Shown here: positions 17,289 through 26,252 of the stretch, in pieces | Numbering within the stretch: position 1 is the first letter of the stretch | Layout of the letters: every line of letters starts with the position of its first letter | NCBI RefSeq assembly: GCF_900115095.1 | Contig: NZ_FOVH01000001.1 | Span: 1,144,000-1,207,999 of the forward strand | From: Actinomadura madurae | Lineage (GTDB): Bacteria > Actinomycetota > Actinomycetes > Streptosporangiales > Streptosporangiaceae | Direction: 5' to 3' | DNA length: 64,000 nt | Translations under genes and position numbers: made by a program | Notes under the pieces: generated by a model | Seen by the model: the letters and a program-made list of their open reading frames with translations, nothing else | Database searches by the model: none | Told to the model about the DNA's origin: nothing

Positions 17289-17987
17289 TCAGTCGGCGGT
17301 GAGGGTGTCGAGGTCGCGCGCGGCCTTGGAGAGAAGGTCGTGCATGGCCTTCTCCGCGCGGTCCGGGTCGGCGCCGCGGACGGCGTCGAGCACCGCGCGG
17401 TGGCTCGGGACCGGGTCGTCGTGGGGGCGGACGCCGTGCACGAGGCGGTCGCGTTCGGCGAGGCCGACCTCGATCACGACCTCCATCCGCTCCAGCAGTT
17501 CGTTGTGGGTCGCGGTCAGCAGGGCCCGGTGGAAGTCCAGGTCGGCTTGGACGGCGCGGGCCAGGTCGCCGTCGGCGGCCTTCATGGCGTCGAGGGCGGC
17601 GTCGAGGGCGGCGAGGTCGTCGGGGGTGCGGCGCAGGGCCGCGTAGCGGACCGCCTGGGGCTCGATGATGCCCCGCACCTCGGCCAGGTTCTGCAGGAAC
17701 GCCTGGTCGTCGCGGTCGGCGAACTGCCAGCGGATGACGTCGGGGTCGAGGAGGCTCCAGTCGGAGCGCGGGCGCACGAACGTGCCGCGCTTCTGCCGCG
17801 AGGCGACCAGGCCCTTCGCCGCCAGCACCTTCAGCGCCTCGCGCATCGCGGTCAGGCTGACGTTCAGCTCCTCGCCGAGCGCCGCCACGTCGATCGTGTC
17901 GCCGGGGCCGAGCTCCCCGCCGAGGATGCGGCGCGCGATCTCCCGCACCGTCTGGCCGTGCAGACCCCGCTCCGAGTAGCGCACCAC
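17289..17987 (-). CDS. FadR-subfamily GntR regulator, DgoR-like
   Basis: A 232-residue protein: N-terminal winged helix (residues 10-75, 'LGEELNVSLTAMREALKVLA') and an all-helical FCD effector domain with the metal-ligand pattern 'DLDFHRALLTATHN' and 'SHRAVLDAVR'. The linker 'WSLLDPDVIRWQFAD' closely resembles that of D-galactonate repressor DgoR. It is divergent from an operon encoding galactonate dehydratase, KDPGal aldolase and KDGal kinase, so it is very probably the operon's aldonate-responsive repressor. GTG start (17987) with GAGGGGGC upstream. Confidence 0.85.
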   Translation of the reverse strand: MVRYSERGLHGQTVREIARRILGGELGPGDTIDVAALGEELNVSLTAMREALKVLAAKGLVASRQKRGTFVRPRSDWSLLDPDVIRWQFADRDDQAFLQNLAEVRGIIEPQAVRYAALRRTPDDLAALDAALDAMKAADGDLARAVQADLDFHRALLTATHNELLERMEVVIEVGLAERDRLVHGVRPHDDPVPSHRAVLDAVRGADPDRAEKAMHDLLSKAARDLDTLTAD

Positions 17988-18039
17988 GGAAGCCCCCTCT
18001 TTCGTTCGCCCGCCGAGTACCCTAGCCGTCCCCTAGTAA

Positions 18040-18088
18040 TCATAAATTATGAATTAATATTGACAGTACCCGGTCCGGCGCGTTAGAC
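18040..18088 (+). promoter_or_regulatory. Operator palindrome and sigma70-like promoter of the galactonate-type operon
   Basis: An unusually AT-rich island in this GC-rich DNA. TCATAA-A-TTATGA (18040-18052) is a perfect 6-bp inverted repeat around one base and lies just upstream of a promoter with -35 TTGACA (18060-18065), 17-bp spacer and -10 TTAGAC (18083-18088). The palindrome is the best candidate binding site for the divergent GntR repressor and lies between both genes. Confidence 0.65.
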
Positions 18089-18122
18089 AAGCTCAGCAGG
18101 TCGCCGAACGAGGAGAACGTCG

Positions 18123-19112
18123 ATGAAACATGCCGAGCGCCGCCGTCCGATGGCTTTGCTCCTGGCGGTCGCGGCGGTCCTGGCGGTCACCGCCGCCTGC
18201 GGCAGGGTGGGCGAGCACGGGCGGATCGGCGTCGTCTACCTGAACGCCGAGGGCTACTACGCGGGCGTGGAGCGCGGGCTGCGCTCGACGCTCGGCCACG
18301 GGGACCGGGACCCGCAGCTCGTCCAGACCAACATCCAGTCGGACGCGGCCAAGGAGAGCTCGTTCATCAACACGATGAGCTCGGCGAAGGTCGACGCGCT
18401 CATCGTGTCCCCGGCCTCGGCGACGGCGTCGATCCCGGCGCTGCGCCTGGCCAAGGAGAGCGGCGTCCCGGTGATCTGCTACAACACCTGCATCGAGGAC
18501 GCCCAGGCGCGCCGGTACGTGCACGCGTTCGTGCTCGGCGACCCCGCCGAGTTCGGCCGGATCAGCGGCGACCAGATGGCCGCCCACTTCCTGTCCGCCG
18601 GGATCCGCGCCCCGAAGGTCGCCGTGATCAACTGCGAGCAGTTCGAGGTCTGCATCCAGCGCCGCCAGGGCTTCGAGAAGGCGCTCAAGGCGAAGGTGCC
18701 CGGCGCCAGGATCGTGGCGAACCAGCAGGGCCTCCAGCTGGACGAGGCCGTCGAGCGCGGCGAGCAGATGCTGACCGCCCACCCCGACATCGACGCCTTC
18801 TATGGCGAGGCCGGGTCGCAGATGCTGGGCGCGGTGCAGGCCGTCGAGGCGCGCGGCAGGACCGGCAGGACCGCCGTGTTCGGCGGCGACATGTCGGTCG
18901 ACGCCGCCAAGAAGCTCCAGGACGGGCGGGTCCTGAAGGGCGTCGCCGACATCTCCGGGATCAAGGTCGGGCGGCTGGCCGGCCGGGCCGCCCGGGACGT
19001 GCTGGCGGGCCGGCCGAGCGGCCGGTTCGTCATCCCCGCCCCGATCGACCCCTACCTCGGCCCGAAGGACGGGGCGCGCTGGCTCCAGGAGCACTCCGAT
19101 GGCATCCCGTAA
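18123..19112 (+). CDS. Sugar ABC transporter substrate-binding lipoprotein
   Basis: A 329-residue type-I periplasmic-binding-fold protein (RbsB/LacI-like). The signal sequence ends in a lipobox 'AVTAAC' with the lipidated Cys26, so it is anchored outside the membrane. 'IGVVYLNAEGYYAGVERGL' and 'VDALIVSPASATAS' are the typical first strands. It heads the operon with AGGAG before ATG, 20 bp ahead of the ATPase gene. Substrate presumably galactose, galactoside or an aldonate, deduced only from downstream enzymes. Confidence 0.88.
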   Translation: MKHAERRRPMALLLAVAAVLAVTAACGRVGEHGRIGVVYLNAEGYYAGVERGLRSTLGHGDRDPQLVQTNIQSDAAKESSFINTMSSAKVDALIVSPASATASIPALRLAKESGVPVICYNTCIEDAQARRYVHAFVLGDPAEFGRISGDQMAAHFLSAGIRAPKVAVINCEQFEVCIQRRQGFEKALKAKVPGARIVANQQGLQLDEAVERGEQMLTAHPDIDAFYGEAGSQMLGAVQAVEARGRTGRTAVFGGDMSVDAAKKLQDGRVLKGVADISGIKVGRLAGRAARDVLAGRPSGRFVIPAPIDPYLGPKDGARWLQEHSDGIP

Positions 19113-19131
19113 CCCCGACAGAAGGAGCCGC

Positions 19132-20622
19132 ATGAGCACCCCGCTGGTACGCGTCGGCGACGTCACCAAGCACTACCCCGGCGTCCGCGCGCTGACGGGC
19201 GCGAGCCTGGAGATCGCGGCGGGAGAGGTCCGCGCGCTCCTCGGCCGCAACGGCGCCGGCAAGTCCACCCTGATCAAGGTGCTGTCGGGGGTCGAGCGCC
19301 CCGACGCGGGCACCGTGGAGATCGCCGGCGTACCGCTCGACGGCGGCGTCCGGCACGCGAACCGGCTCGGGGTGCAGACCGTCCACCAGGAGCTGAGTCT
19401 GGTGCCGGGGATGACGGCGGCGGAGAACCTGTTCCTCGGGACGTGGCCGCGGGCGGCGGGGCGGGTCGACCATCCCGCGATGCGCCGCGCGGCCCGGGAG
19501 ATCTTCGACCGGCTCGGCCTCGGCATCGCCCCGGACGCGCAGGTCGGCACGCTGCCGCTGGCCGAGCAGCAGCTGGTGGAGATCTGCCGGGCGGTGCGCC
19601 GGGAGCCGCGGCTGCTGATCCTGGACGAGCCGACCAGCGCGCTGGCCGCGGCCGAGGTGGACACCGTCCTGGAGGCCGTCCGGCGGATCGCCGAGGGCGG
19701 CGTCGCGGTGCTCTACGTCAGCCACCGGCTCGACGAGATCCGGCGGGTCGCCCGGACCGCGACGGTCATGCGGGACGGCGAGGTCGTCGGGACCGTCGAC
19801 ATGGCGACCACCTCCACCGAGGACGCCGTCGCGATGATGCTCGGCTCGGCGTACGAGGGGGCGGTCCGGCCGCAGGCCCGTGCCGTGGACCATGGCACCA
19901 CGCCGCTGCTGTCGGTGTCGGGGCTGAGCGTCCCGCCGAAGGTCGCCGACGTCTCCTTCGACCTGTACCCGGGCGAGATCCTCGGGCTCGCAGGGCTGAT
20001 GGGGTCGGGCCGCACCGAGGTGCTGCGGGCGGTCGCCGGGTTCGAGCCGGCCGCCGCCGGGACCGTCCGGGTCGACGGCCGGGAGGTGCCGCGGGTGACC
20101 GCGGCCGGCATGAAGCGCCGCGGCGTCGGGCTGACGCCGGAGGACCGCAAGAGCGAGGCGATCGTCCCGCTGCTCGGCGTCGGGGAGAACATGGTGATCT
20201 CGGACTTCCGGGCGGTGAGCAGCGGCACGTCCGTGGTGCCGGCCAGGATCGACCGGGCCGCGCGCGGGCTGATCGAGCGGCTGTCGATCGCCACCACGTC
20301 CGCCCGCACCCCGATCGGCGTGCTGAGCGGCGGCAACCAGCAGAAGGCCGTGATCGGCCGCTGGCTGCACGCGGGCAGCCGGATCCTGCTGCTGGACGAG
20401 CCGACCCGCGGCGTGGACGTGGAGGCCAAGGAGGGCATCTACCGGCTGGTCCGGGAGCTGGCCGCCAAGGGCGCCGCCGTCCTGTTCGTGTCCGGCGAGC
20501 TGGAGGAGCTTCCGCTGGTGTGCGACCGCGTCATCGCCCTGCGCGGAGGGACGGTCGCCGCCGAGTTCACCGGCGACGAGGTGACCGTGGACGCCGTCCT
20601 GTCCGCCGCGATGGCCGCCTGA
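19132..20622 (+). CDS. Sugar ABC transporter ATPase with two nucleotide-binding domains (RbsA/MglA type)
   Basis: A 496-residue fused ATPase. The first NBD has Walker A 'GRNGAGKST' (about residues 38-46), a degenerate signature 'LPLAEQQLVEI' and Walker B 'LLILDEPTSAL'; the second has a variant Walker A 'GLMGSGRTE' (about residue 290), signature 'LSGGNQQKAVIGRWL' and 'ILLLDEPTRGVDVEAK'. Unequal domains are normal for this family. ATG at 19132 follows AGAAGGAG. Powers import through the permease encoded next. Confidence 0.92.
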   Translation: MSTPLVRVGDVTKHYPGVRALTGASLEIAAGEVRALLGRNGAGKSTLIKVLSGVERPDAGTVEIAGVPLDGGVRHANRLGVQTVHQELSLVPGMTAAENLFLGTWPRAAGRVDHPAMRRAAREIFDRLGLGIAPDAQVGTLPLAEQQLVEICRAVRREPRLLILDEPTSALAAAEVDTVLEAVRRIAEGGVAVLYVSHRLDEIRRVARTATVMRDGEVVGTVDMATTSTEDAVAMMLGSAYEGAVRPQARAVDHGTTPLLSVSGLSVPPKVADVSFDLYPGEILGLAGLMGSGRTEVLRAVAGFEPAAAGTVRVDGREVPRVTAAGMKRRGVGLTPEDRKSEAIVPLLGVGENMVISDFRAVSSGTSVVPARIDRAARGLIERLSIATTSARTPIGVLSGGNQQKAVIGRWLHAGSRILLLDEPTRGVDVEAKEGIYRLVRELAAKGAAVLFVSGELEELPLVCDRVIALRGGTVAAEFTGDEVTVDAVLSAAMAA

Positions 20623-20651
20623 CAGACCCGCCCGAAAGACGAGGAGAGACC

Positions 20652-21677
20652 ATGAACACCACCCGGACCGTCCCGCCGCCCGGCGGGACGCGCATGACCG
20701 GCGTCGCGGGGCGCCTGCTGAACGGCCGGTCGCACCAGCTGAACGAGATCGGCCTGCTGGTCGCGGTCGTCGTGCTGTACGTGGCGCTCGCGAGTTCCGC
20801 CGCGGGGTTCCTGACGGTGCACAACCAGCTCGGCATCCTGCGGGACGCCGCCACCGTCGGCATCGCCGCCTGGGGCGTCACGCTGGTCATCATCGCCGGG
20901 GAGATCGACATCAGCATCGGGCCGGCGACGGCGTTCTCCTCGGTGCTGGTCGCCAAGGGCGCCACCGAGTGGGGCCTCGGCACCGGCGGCGCGATCGTGG
21001 TGACCCTGCTCCTCGGCGTGCTGTGGGGCGCGGCCGCGGGCTGGCTGCGCGCGGTGTTCGACGTGCCGTCGTTCATCACGACGCTCGGCCTGTGGAGCGT
21101 CCTCGGCGGCCTCGGGCTCTACCTCACCGACGCGCTGCCGGTGACGCTGCCGGACAGCGGCGTGTTCGACGTGCTCGGCGGGGACGTCGCCGGGATCCCG
21201 ACCTCGGCGATCGTGATGCTGGTGCTGTTCGGGGTGTTCGCCTACATCGCCCGGTTCACCGCCTACGGGCGGTCGGTCTACACGATCGGCGGCAACGCCG
21301 CCGCGGCGCGGCTGGCGGGCATCGACCTCACCCGGATCCGGGTCCTGCTGTTCGCCACGACCGGGCTGCTGTCGGCGGTCACCGGGATCCTGCTGGCGTC
21401 CCGGCTCGGCTCCGGCAGCGGCGGCGCGGCGGCCGGGCTGGAGTTCGACGTGATCGCGGCGGTGGTGATCGGCGGCACCGCGCTGGCCGGAGGCCGCGGC
21501 GGGATGCTCGGCACCCTGCTCGGCGTCGTGTTCATCACCGTGATCGGCAACGGGCTGGTGCTGCTCGGCGTGGACTCCTTCCTGCAGAACGTGGTGCGCG
21601 GCGTGATCATCGTCGGCGCCGTACTGATCAACGTGGTGGTCGCGCGGCGCGGGCGCGCCGCCGCGGCCGCGGCCTGA
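20652..21677 (+). CDS. Sugar ABC transporter permease (RbsC type)
   Basis: A 341-residue membrane protein with eight to ten hydrophobic helices, the family hallmark 'GVTLVIIAGEIDISIGPATA' and 'GRSVYTIGGNAAAARLAGI' cytoplasmic coupling loop. Only one permease gene is present, as expected for a homodimer in RbsABC-type importers. Starts 29 bp after the ATPase stop with GAGGAGAG upstream. Completes the importer made with the two preceding genes. Confidence 0.92.
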   Translation: MNTTRTVPPPGGTRMTGVAGRLLNGRSHQLNEIGLLVAVVVLYVALASSAAGFLTVHNQLGILRDAATVGIAAWGVTLVIIAGEIDISIGPATAFSSVLVAKGATEWGLGTGGAIVVTLLLGVLWGAAAGWLRAVFDVPSFITTLGLWSVLGGLGLYLTDALPVTLPDSGVFDVLGGDVAGIPTSAIVMLVLFGVFAYIARFTAYGRSVYTIGGNAAAARLAGIDLTRIRVLLFATTGLLSAVTGILLASRLGSGSGGAAAGLEFDVIAAVVIGGTALAGGRGGMLGTLLGVVFITVIGNGLVLLGVDSFLQNVVRGVIIVGAVLINVVVARRGRAAAAAA

Positions 21678-21687
21678 GAGGGGGAAT

Positions 21688-22749
21688 GTGGAGACCATGG
21701 AGGGTGTCTTCCTGCCCGGTGACTCCACGGCCGTGCTGCGCGAGTACCCCGTGCCGGAGCCCGGCCACGGCCAGGTGCTGATCGAGGTCGGCGCGTCCGG
21801 CATCTGCGGCAGCGACATCGGCTACATCTACCGGGGCTACAAGGGGTACCGCGGTGTGGACGGTCCCGCCTACCGGGGAGTGATCGCCGGGCACGAGCCG
21901 TCCGGCCGGATCGTGGCCGCCGGGCCGGGGGTGCGGCGGTTCGGCGTTGGCGACCGCGTCATCGTGTACCACATCGTGGGCTGCGGGCTCTGCGACAACT
22001 GCCGCCGCGGCCACTACATCAGCTGCGGCTTCGGCCGCGAGTCCTACGGGTGGCAGCGGGACGGCGGGCACGCCCCGTACCTGCTCGCCGAGGAGCGGAC
22101 CTGCGTGCCGCTGCCGGACGAGCTGTCCTACGTCGACGGCGCGCTGATCGCCTGCGGGTTCGGCACCGCCTACGAGGGGCTGCGCCGCGCCGGGGTCAGC
22201 GGCGACACCGACCTGCTGGTGGTCGGGCTCGGCCCGGTGGGGCTGGCCGCCGGGATGGTCGGGCGCGGCATGGGGGCCCGGAAGGTCGTCGGCGTCGAGC
22301 CGTCCGAGGCGCGCCGCACGTGGGCCGGCGCGCTCGGCGTGTTCGACGCGACCCTGCCTCCCGATGACGGCGCCGTGCAGGCGGTCGCGGACCTGACCGG
22401 GCGCGGCGGCGCGGCCGTGACGATCGACTGCTCGGGGACGCGGCCGGGCCGGAGCCTCGCCCTGGAGGCGGCGGCCGAGTGGGGGCACGTGTCGCTGGTG
22501 GGCGAGGGCGGCGACCTGCACACCGAGGTCTCCGACACCCTCCTGCACAAGCAGCTCACGATCCACGCGTCCTGGGTGACCTCGCTGCCGGCGATGAGCG
22601 AGCTGGCGCGCAACCTCGTCGGGTGGGGGCTGCGGCCGGAGAAGGCCGTCAGCGGCGTCTACCCGCTGTCGCGGGCGGACGAGGCGTACGCGCTGGCCGC
22701 GGGCGCGAGCGAGGGCAAGGTCGTGCTCGTCCCGGACGCGCCGCGGTGA
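21688..22749 (+). CDS. Zinc-dependent alcohol/polyol dehydrogenase (MDR family)
   Basis: A 353-residue medium-chain dehydrogenase. Catalytic-zinc motifs 'GASGICGSDIGYIYRG' and 'GHEPSGRIV' (Cys and His-Glu), a four-Cys structural-zinc lobe 'CGLCDNCRRGHYISC', and a Rossmann loop 'VVGLGPVGLAAGMVGRGMG' are all present. It probably oxidises a sugar, polyol or hydroxyacid with NAD(P). The GTG at 21688 and ATG at 21697 are both possible starts. Its 3' end overlaps the next gene by 4 bp, so it belongs to the galactonate-type operon; its exact step is not clear because the SDR could also do the first oxidation. Confidence 0.85.
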   Translation: METMEGVFLPGDSTAVLREYPVPEPGHGQVLIEVGASGICGSDIGYIYRGYKGYRGVDGPAYRGVIAGHEPSGRIVAAGPGVRRFGVGDRVIVYHIVGCGLCDNCRRGHYISCGFGRESYGWQRDGGHAPYLLAEERTCVPLPDELSYVDGALIACGFGTAYEGLRRAGVSGDTDLLVVGLGPVGLAAGMVGRGMGARKVVGVEPSEARRTWAGALGVFDATLPPDDGAVQAVADLTGRGGAAVTIDCSGTRPGRSLALEAAAEWGHVSLVGEGGDLHTEVSDTLLHKQLTIHASWVTSLPAMSELARNLVGWGLRPEKAVSGVYPLSRADEAYALAAGASEGKVVLVPDAPR

Positions 22750-23729
22750 CGGCCGCGAGCGGTGCGGCGGACGGGGCCGTGGACGTCGAGACCGACGCGT
22801 CCGGACCGTACGAGGTCGTGTGGCTCGACAACGGGACGCTGCGGCTCGGGATCGTCCCGGCGCTGGGCGGGCGCCTGCTGAGCCTCGTCCGCGACGGCGA
22901 GGAACTGCTGTGGCGCAATCCCGCGCTCCTGGACGGCCGGCTGCACCCGGTCGGCGGGCACCGGCCGGAACGCACCTCGGGCCCGATGGCGAACTGGCGC
23001 AACTACGGCGGCGACAAGACCTGGCCCGCGCCGCAGGGCTGGTCGTCGCCGGGGGAGTGGGCCGGGCCGCCCGACCCGGTGCTCGACTCCGGCCCTTACG
23101 AGGCCGAGGTCGGACCGGGCTCCGGGGACGCGACGGTGGCGCTGGAGAGCGAGCACGATCCGCGGACCGGGCTGCGGCTGCGCCGCGAGATCCGGCTGCG
23201 CGCCGGCGAGGCCGGCTACGACCTGCGCGTCTCGGCCGTGAACGCGTCGTCCGTGCCGGTGCGGTGGGCGGTGTGGAACGTCACCCAGTACCCGGGAGGT
23301 GGAACGGTCCAAGTCGCGGTGGAGCCGGGCTTCCGTGAACCGGTCGAGCTCGCGGTCGGCACGGCCGCGCCCGCTTGGACGCGGCCACGTCCGGACACGG
23401 TGGAGGTTCCCGCGCAGGACACGGTCGGCAAGCTCGGCTTCCCGCACGCGGCCGGGCGGCTGGCCTACTCGCGGGCCGGGCATCACCTGACCATGGAGTT
23501 CGACGTGCACCCTGACGCCCCGTACCCCGACGGAGGCTCGCGCGCGGAGGTGTGGATGGAGCATCCCCTCGACCGCCCGCTGGAGCACCTCGGCGGGCTG
23601 GCGCCTCCCGCCCGGATCGTCGAGTGCGAGGCGCTCGGGCCGTGGGAGACGCTCGCGCCCGGCGCGGCCACCGCGCTCGCCGTCAGGGTGGCGGTGGAGC
23701 GGACCGGCGAGGCCGGAGGGACGCCGTGA
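22746..23729 (+). CDS. Galactose mutarotase-like (DUF4380-like) protein
   Basis: A 327-residue beta-rich protein with an aldose-epimerase-like start ('LDNGTLRLGIVPALGGRLLS' then 'GEELLWRNPAL') and the conserved 'NWRNYGGDKTWPAPQGW' block typical of DUF4380 proteins. It lacks a clean His/Asp/Glu mutarotase triad that I can assign, so whether it is catalytic or only sugar-binding is open. Within this operon, conversion of sugar anomers for the dehydrogenase is the natural guess. GTGA overlap on both sides gives translational coupling. Confidence 0.65.
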   Translation: MTAASGAADGAVDVETDASGPYEVVWLDNGTLRLGIVPALGGRLLSLVRDGEELLWRNPALLDGRLHPVGGHRPERTSGPMANWRNYGGDKTWPAPQGWSSPGEWAGPPDPVLDSGPYEAEVGPGSGDATVALESEHDPRTGLRLRREIRLRAGEAGYDLRVSAVNASSVPVRWAVWNVTQYPGGGTVQVAVEPGFREPVELAVGTAAPAWTRPRPDTVEVPAQDTVGKLGFPHAAGRLAYSRAGHHLTMEFDVHPDAPYPDGGSRAEVWMEHPLDRPLEHLGGLAPPARIVECEALGPWETLAPGAATALAVRVAVERTGEAGGTP

Positions 23730-24478
23730 CCGCCGCCGCGCGCCCGGTCGCCGTCGTCACCGGCGCCGCGCGGGGGATCGGCGCGGCCACCGCCCGCCGC
23801 CTCGCCGCCGACGGATACGCGGTCGCGCTCCTCGACGTGTCCGCGCAGGTGGACGAGGTGGCCGCCGCGCTGTCCGCGGACGGTGCGGCGGCGCTCGGGC
23901 TGCGCTGCGACGTGAGCGACCCCGCCGACTGGGACCGCGCCGTCCGCGCGTGCCGCGCCGGCCTCGGCCCGGTGAACGTCCTCGTGTCGAACGCCCTGCG
24001 CTACGACCCGGGCGCGGCGGACGAGATCTCGCTGGAGTCCTGGCGGGCCCAGCTCGACGTCACCCTCACCGGCACGTTCCTCGGCGTCCGCGCGACCCTG
24101 GACGACCTGCGCGCCGGCGACCACGCCGCCGTCGTGATCGTCTCGTCCGTGCACGCCTCGTTCGGGCTGCCGGGACGCCCGGCGTACGCCGCCGCCAAGG
24201 CGGGGCTGACCGGGCTGACCCGCCAGCTCGCCGTCGAGTACGGGCCGCGCGTCCGGGTGAACGCCGTGCTGCCCGGCCCGGTCCTGACCGCGCAGTGGGA
24301 CGGGATCGGCGAGGAGGACCGGCGCCGCAGCGCCGCCGAGACCGCGGCGGGACGCCTCGGCCGCCCGGACGAGGTCGCGGCGGCGATCGCCTTCCTCGCC
24401 GGCCCGGACGCCTCGTTCGTCACCGGCGTCTCGTTGCAGGTGGACGGCGGCTGGAGCATCACCAAGGGATCCGCATGA
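23726..24478 (+). CDS. Short-chain dehydrogenase/reductase, probable sugar dehydrogenase
   Basis: A 250-residue classical SDR: cofactor loop 'VVTGAARGIGAATARRLA' (residues 10-27), 'LVSNAL' in place of the usual NNAG, catalytic Ser in 'IVSSVHASFGLPG', the YxxxK motif 'YAAAKAG' and C-terminal 'VTGVSLQVDGGWSITKG'. The Asp-containing 'ALLDVSAQ' after the second strand favours NAD. In this operon it is the best candidate for oxidising the sugar at C1 to the aldonolactone. Overlaps its neighbours by 4 bp on each side. Confidence 0.85.
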   Translation: MTAAARPVAVVTGAARGIGAATARRLAADGYAVALLDVSAQVDEVAAALSADGAAALGLRCDVSDPADWDRAVRACRAGLGPVNVLVSNALRYDPGAADEISLESWRAQLDVTLTGTFLGVRATLDDLRAGDHAAVVIVSSVHASFGLPGRPAYAAAKAGLTGLTRQLAVEYGPRVRVNAVLPGPVLTAQWDGIGEEDRRRSAAETAAGRLGRPDEVAAAIAFLAGPDASFVTGVSLQVDGGWSITKGSA

Positions 24479-25620
24479 AGATCACACGAGTGGAGACGTT
24501 CCTCGTCCCGCCGCGCTGGCTGTTCTGCCGGGTGGAGACCGACGACGGCCTCGTCGGCTGGGGCGAGCCGGTCGTGGAGGGCCGGGCCGAGACGACCCGC
24601 GCCGCCGTGCACGAGCTGGCGGACCTGCTGCTCGGCGCCGACCCCCGCCGCGTCGAGGACCTGTGGCAGACCATGACCAAGGCGGCGTTCTACCGGGGCG
24701 GCCCGGTGCTGTCCAGCGCCGTGGCCGGCCTCGACCAGGCGCTGTGGGACATCCTCGGCCGCTCGCTCGGCGTCCCGGCGCACCAGCTGCTCGGCGGCGC
24801 GGTCCGCGACCGGGTCCGGGTGTACGGCTGGATCGGCGGGGACGAGCCCGGCGAGGTCGGCGAGGAGGCCGCCGCGAAGATCGCCGCCGGGCTGACCGCC
24901 GTGAAGATCAACGCCTCCGGGCGGATCGGGGCGCTGCCGCCGCCCGCGCAGATCGACGCGGTCGTCCGGCGGGCCGCGGCCGTGCGGGAGGCGATCGGGG
25001 ACGGCGCCGACTTCGCCGTCGACTTCCACGGTCGGATCACGGTGCCCGCCGCGCGGCGGCTCATCCCGCTGCTGGAGCCGTACCGTCCGCTGTTCGTGGA
25101 GGAGCCGGTGCTGCCGGAGCACACCCACCGGCTCGGCGACGTCGTCGCGTCCACCACCACCCCGATCGCGTGCGGCGAGCGGCTGTTCTCCCGCGCCGAC
25201 TTCCTGCCCGCGCTGCAGGCCGGGGTCGCGGTCGTCCAGCCCGACCTGTCGCACGCCGGGGGGATCTCCGAGGTGCGGCGGATCGCGTCGCTCGCCGAGG
25301 TGTACGGGGCGCTGTTCGCGCCGCACTGCCCGCTCGGCCCGCTGTCGCTCGCCGCGAGCCTCCAGGTGGCGTTCGCGACCCCGAACTTCCTGATCCAGGA
25401 GCAGAGCATCGGCATCCACTACAACACCGGCGCCGACGTGCTGGACTACCTGGTCGACCGGTCGCCGTTCGCGTTCGTGGACGGCTCGATCGAGCGCTGG
25501 GACGCGCCGGGCCTGGGCATCGAGATCGACGAGGACGCGGTGCGGCGCGCCGACGAGGTCGGGCACCGGTGGCGCCCGCCGGTCTGGCGGCACCCGGACG
25601 GAGGACACGCGGAATGGTGA
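24475..25620 (+). CDS. dgoD: D-galactonate dehydratase-type enolase-superfamily enzyme
   Basis: A 381-residue mandelate-racemase/muconate-lactonising-fold enzyme removing water from an aldonate to give 2-keto-3-deoxy-aldonate. Metal ligands Asp183, Glu209 ('FVEEPV') and Glu235 ('CGERL') and the bases His185 ('DFHGR') and His284 ('APHCPLGP') fall at the same positions as in E. coli galactonate dehydratase (382 residues). 'NFLIQEQSIGIHYN' is also typical. This agreement makes galactonate the best substrate guess, although close sugar-acid dehydratases share the scaffold. Confidence 0.88.
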   Translation: MKITRVETFLVPPRWLFCRVETDDGLVGWGEPVVEGRAETTRAAVHELADLLLGADPRRVEDLWQTMTKAAFYRGGPVLSSAVAGLDQALWDILGRSLGVPAHQLLGGAVRDRVRVYGWIGGDEPGEVGEEAAAKIAAGLTAVKINASGRIGALPPPAQIDAVVRRAAAVREAIGDGADFAVDFHGRITVPAARRLIPLLEPYRPLFVEEPVLPEHTHRLGDVVASTTTPIACGERLFSRADFLPALQAGVAVVQPDLSHAGGISEVRRIASLAEVYGALFAPHCPLGPLSLAASLQVAFATPNFLIQEQSIGIHYNTGADVLDYLVDRSPFAFVDGSIERWDAPGLGIEIDEDAVRRADEVGHRWRPPVWRHPDGGHAEW

Positions 25621-26252
25621 ACACGATCGCCGGGGAACTGCGGCGGCGCCGGCTGGTCGCCATCGTCCGGGGCCCGGACCCCGCGGCGGCCGCCCGCACC
25701 GCCCTCACCCTCGCCGAGGAGGGCGTCGCGCTGATCGAGGTGTCGCTGAGCGGCGCCGGCGCCCTGCGCGTCATCGAGGAGGTCGCCGGCAAGGCCGCCG
25801 GGGCCGCGCGGATCGGCGCGGGCACGGTGCTGACCGCGGACGACGCGCGCCGTGCCCGCGACGCGGGCGCCGAGTACGCCGTCACGCCCGCGCTCGGCGC
25901 CGGTGTCGACGAGGCGCTGCGGCTCGGCCTTCCTGTGCTCGCCGGAGCCCTGACCCCGACCGAGGTGGCCGCGGCCACCGCCGCGGGCGCGACCGCCGTC
26001 AAGCTGTTCCCCGCGGCGGCGCACGGGCCCGGCTATCTCACCGCGCTGCGCGACCCGTTCCCGGACGTCCCGTTCGTTCCGGTCGGCGGGGTCGGGGAGG
26101 CCGAGGCCGCCGAGTACCTGCGGCGCGGCGCCGTCGCGGTCGGCGTCGGCTCGCCGCTGTGCGGGGACGCGCCGCGCGGCGGCGACCTCGCCGGCCTGCG
26201 CCGCCGGGCCCGCGCGTTCCTCGCCGCGGTCGCGCCGGGCGGACCGGCATGA
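25614..26252 (+). CDS. dgoA: 2-keto-3-deoxy-6-phosphogalactonate/gluconate aldolase
   Basis: A 212-residue class-I aldolase of the KDPG/KDPGal family that cleaves the phosphorylated keto-deoxy acid to pyruvate and glyceraldehyde 3-phosphate. Schiff-base Lys130 in 'ATAVKLFPAA', Glu42 in 'ALIEVSL' and Arg19 in 'AIVRG' are all in place, with 'RIGAGTVLT' and a C-terminal 'VPVGGVGEAEAAEYL'. It overlaps the dehydratase gene by 7 bp and the kinase gene by 4 bp. Confidence 0.88.
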   Translation: MVNTIAGELRRRRLVAIVRGPDPAAAARTALTLAEEGVALIEVSLSGAGALRVIEEVAGKAAGAARIGAGTVLTADDARRARDAGAEYAVTPALGAGVDEALRLGLPVLAGALTPTEVAAATAAGATAVKLFPAAAHGPGYLTALRDPFPDVPFVPVGGVGEAEAAEYLRRGAVAVGVGSPLCGDAPRGGDLAGLRRRARAFLAAVAPGGPA

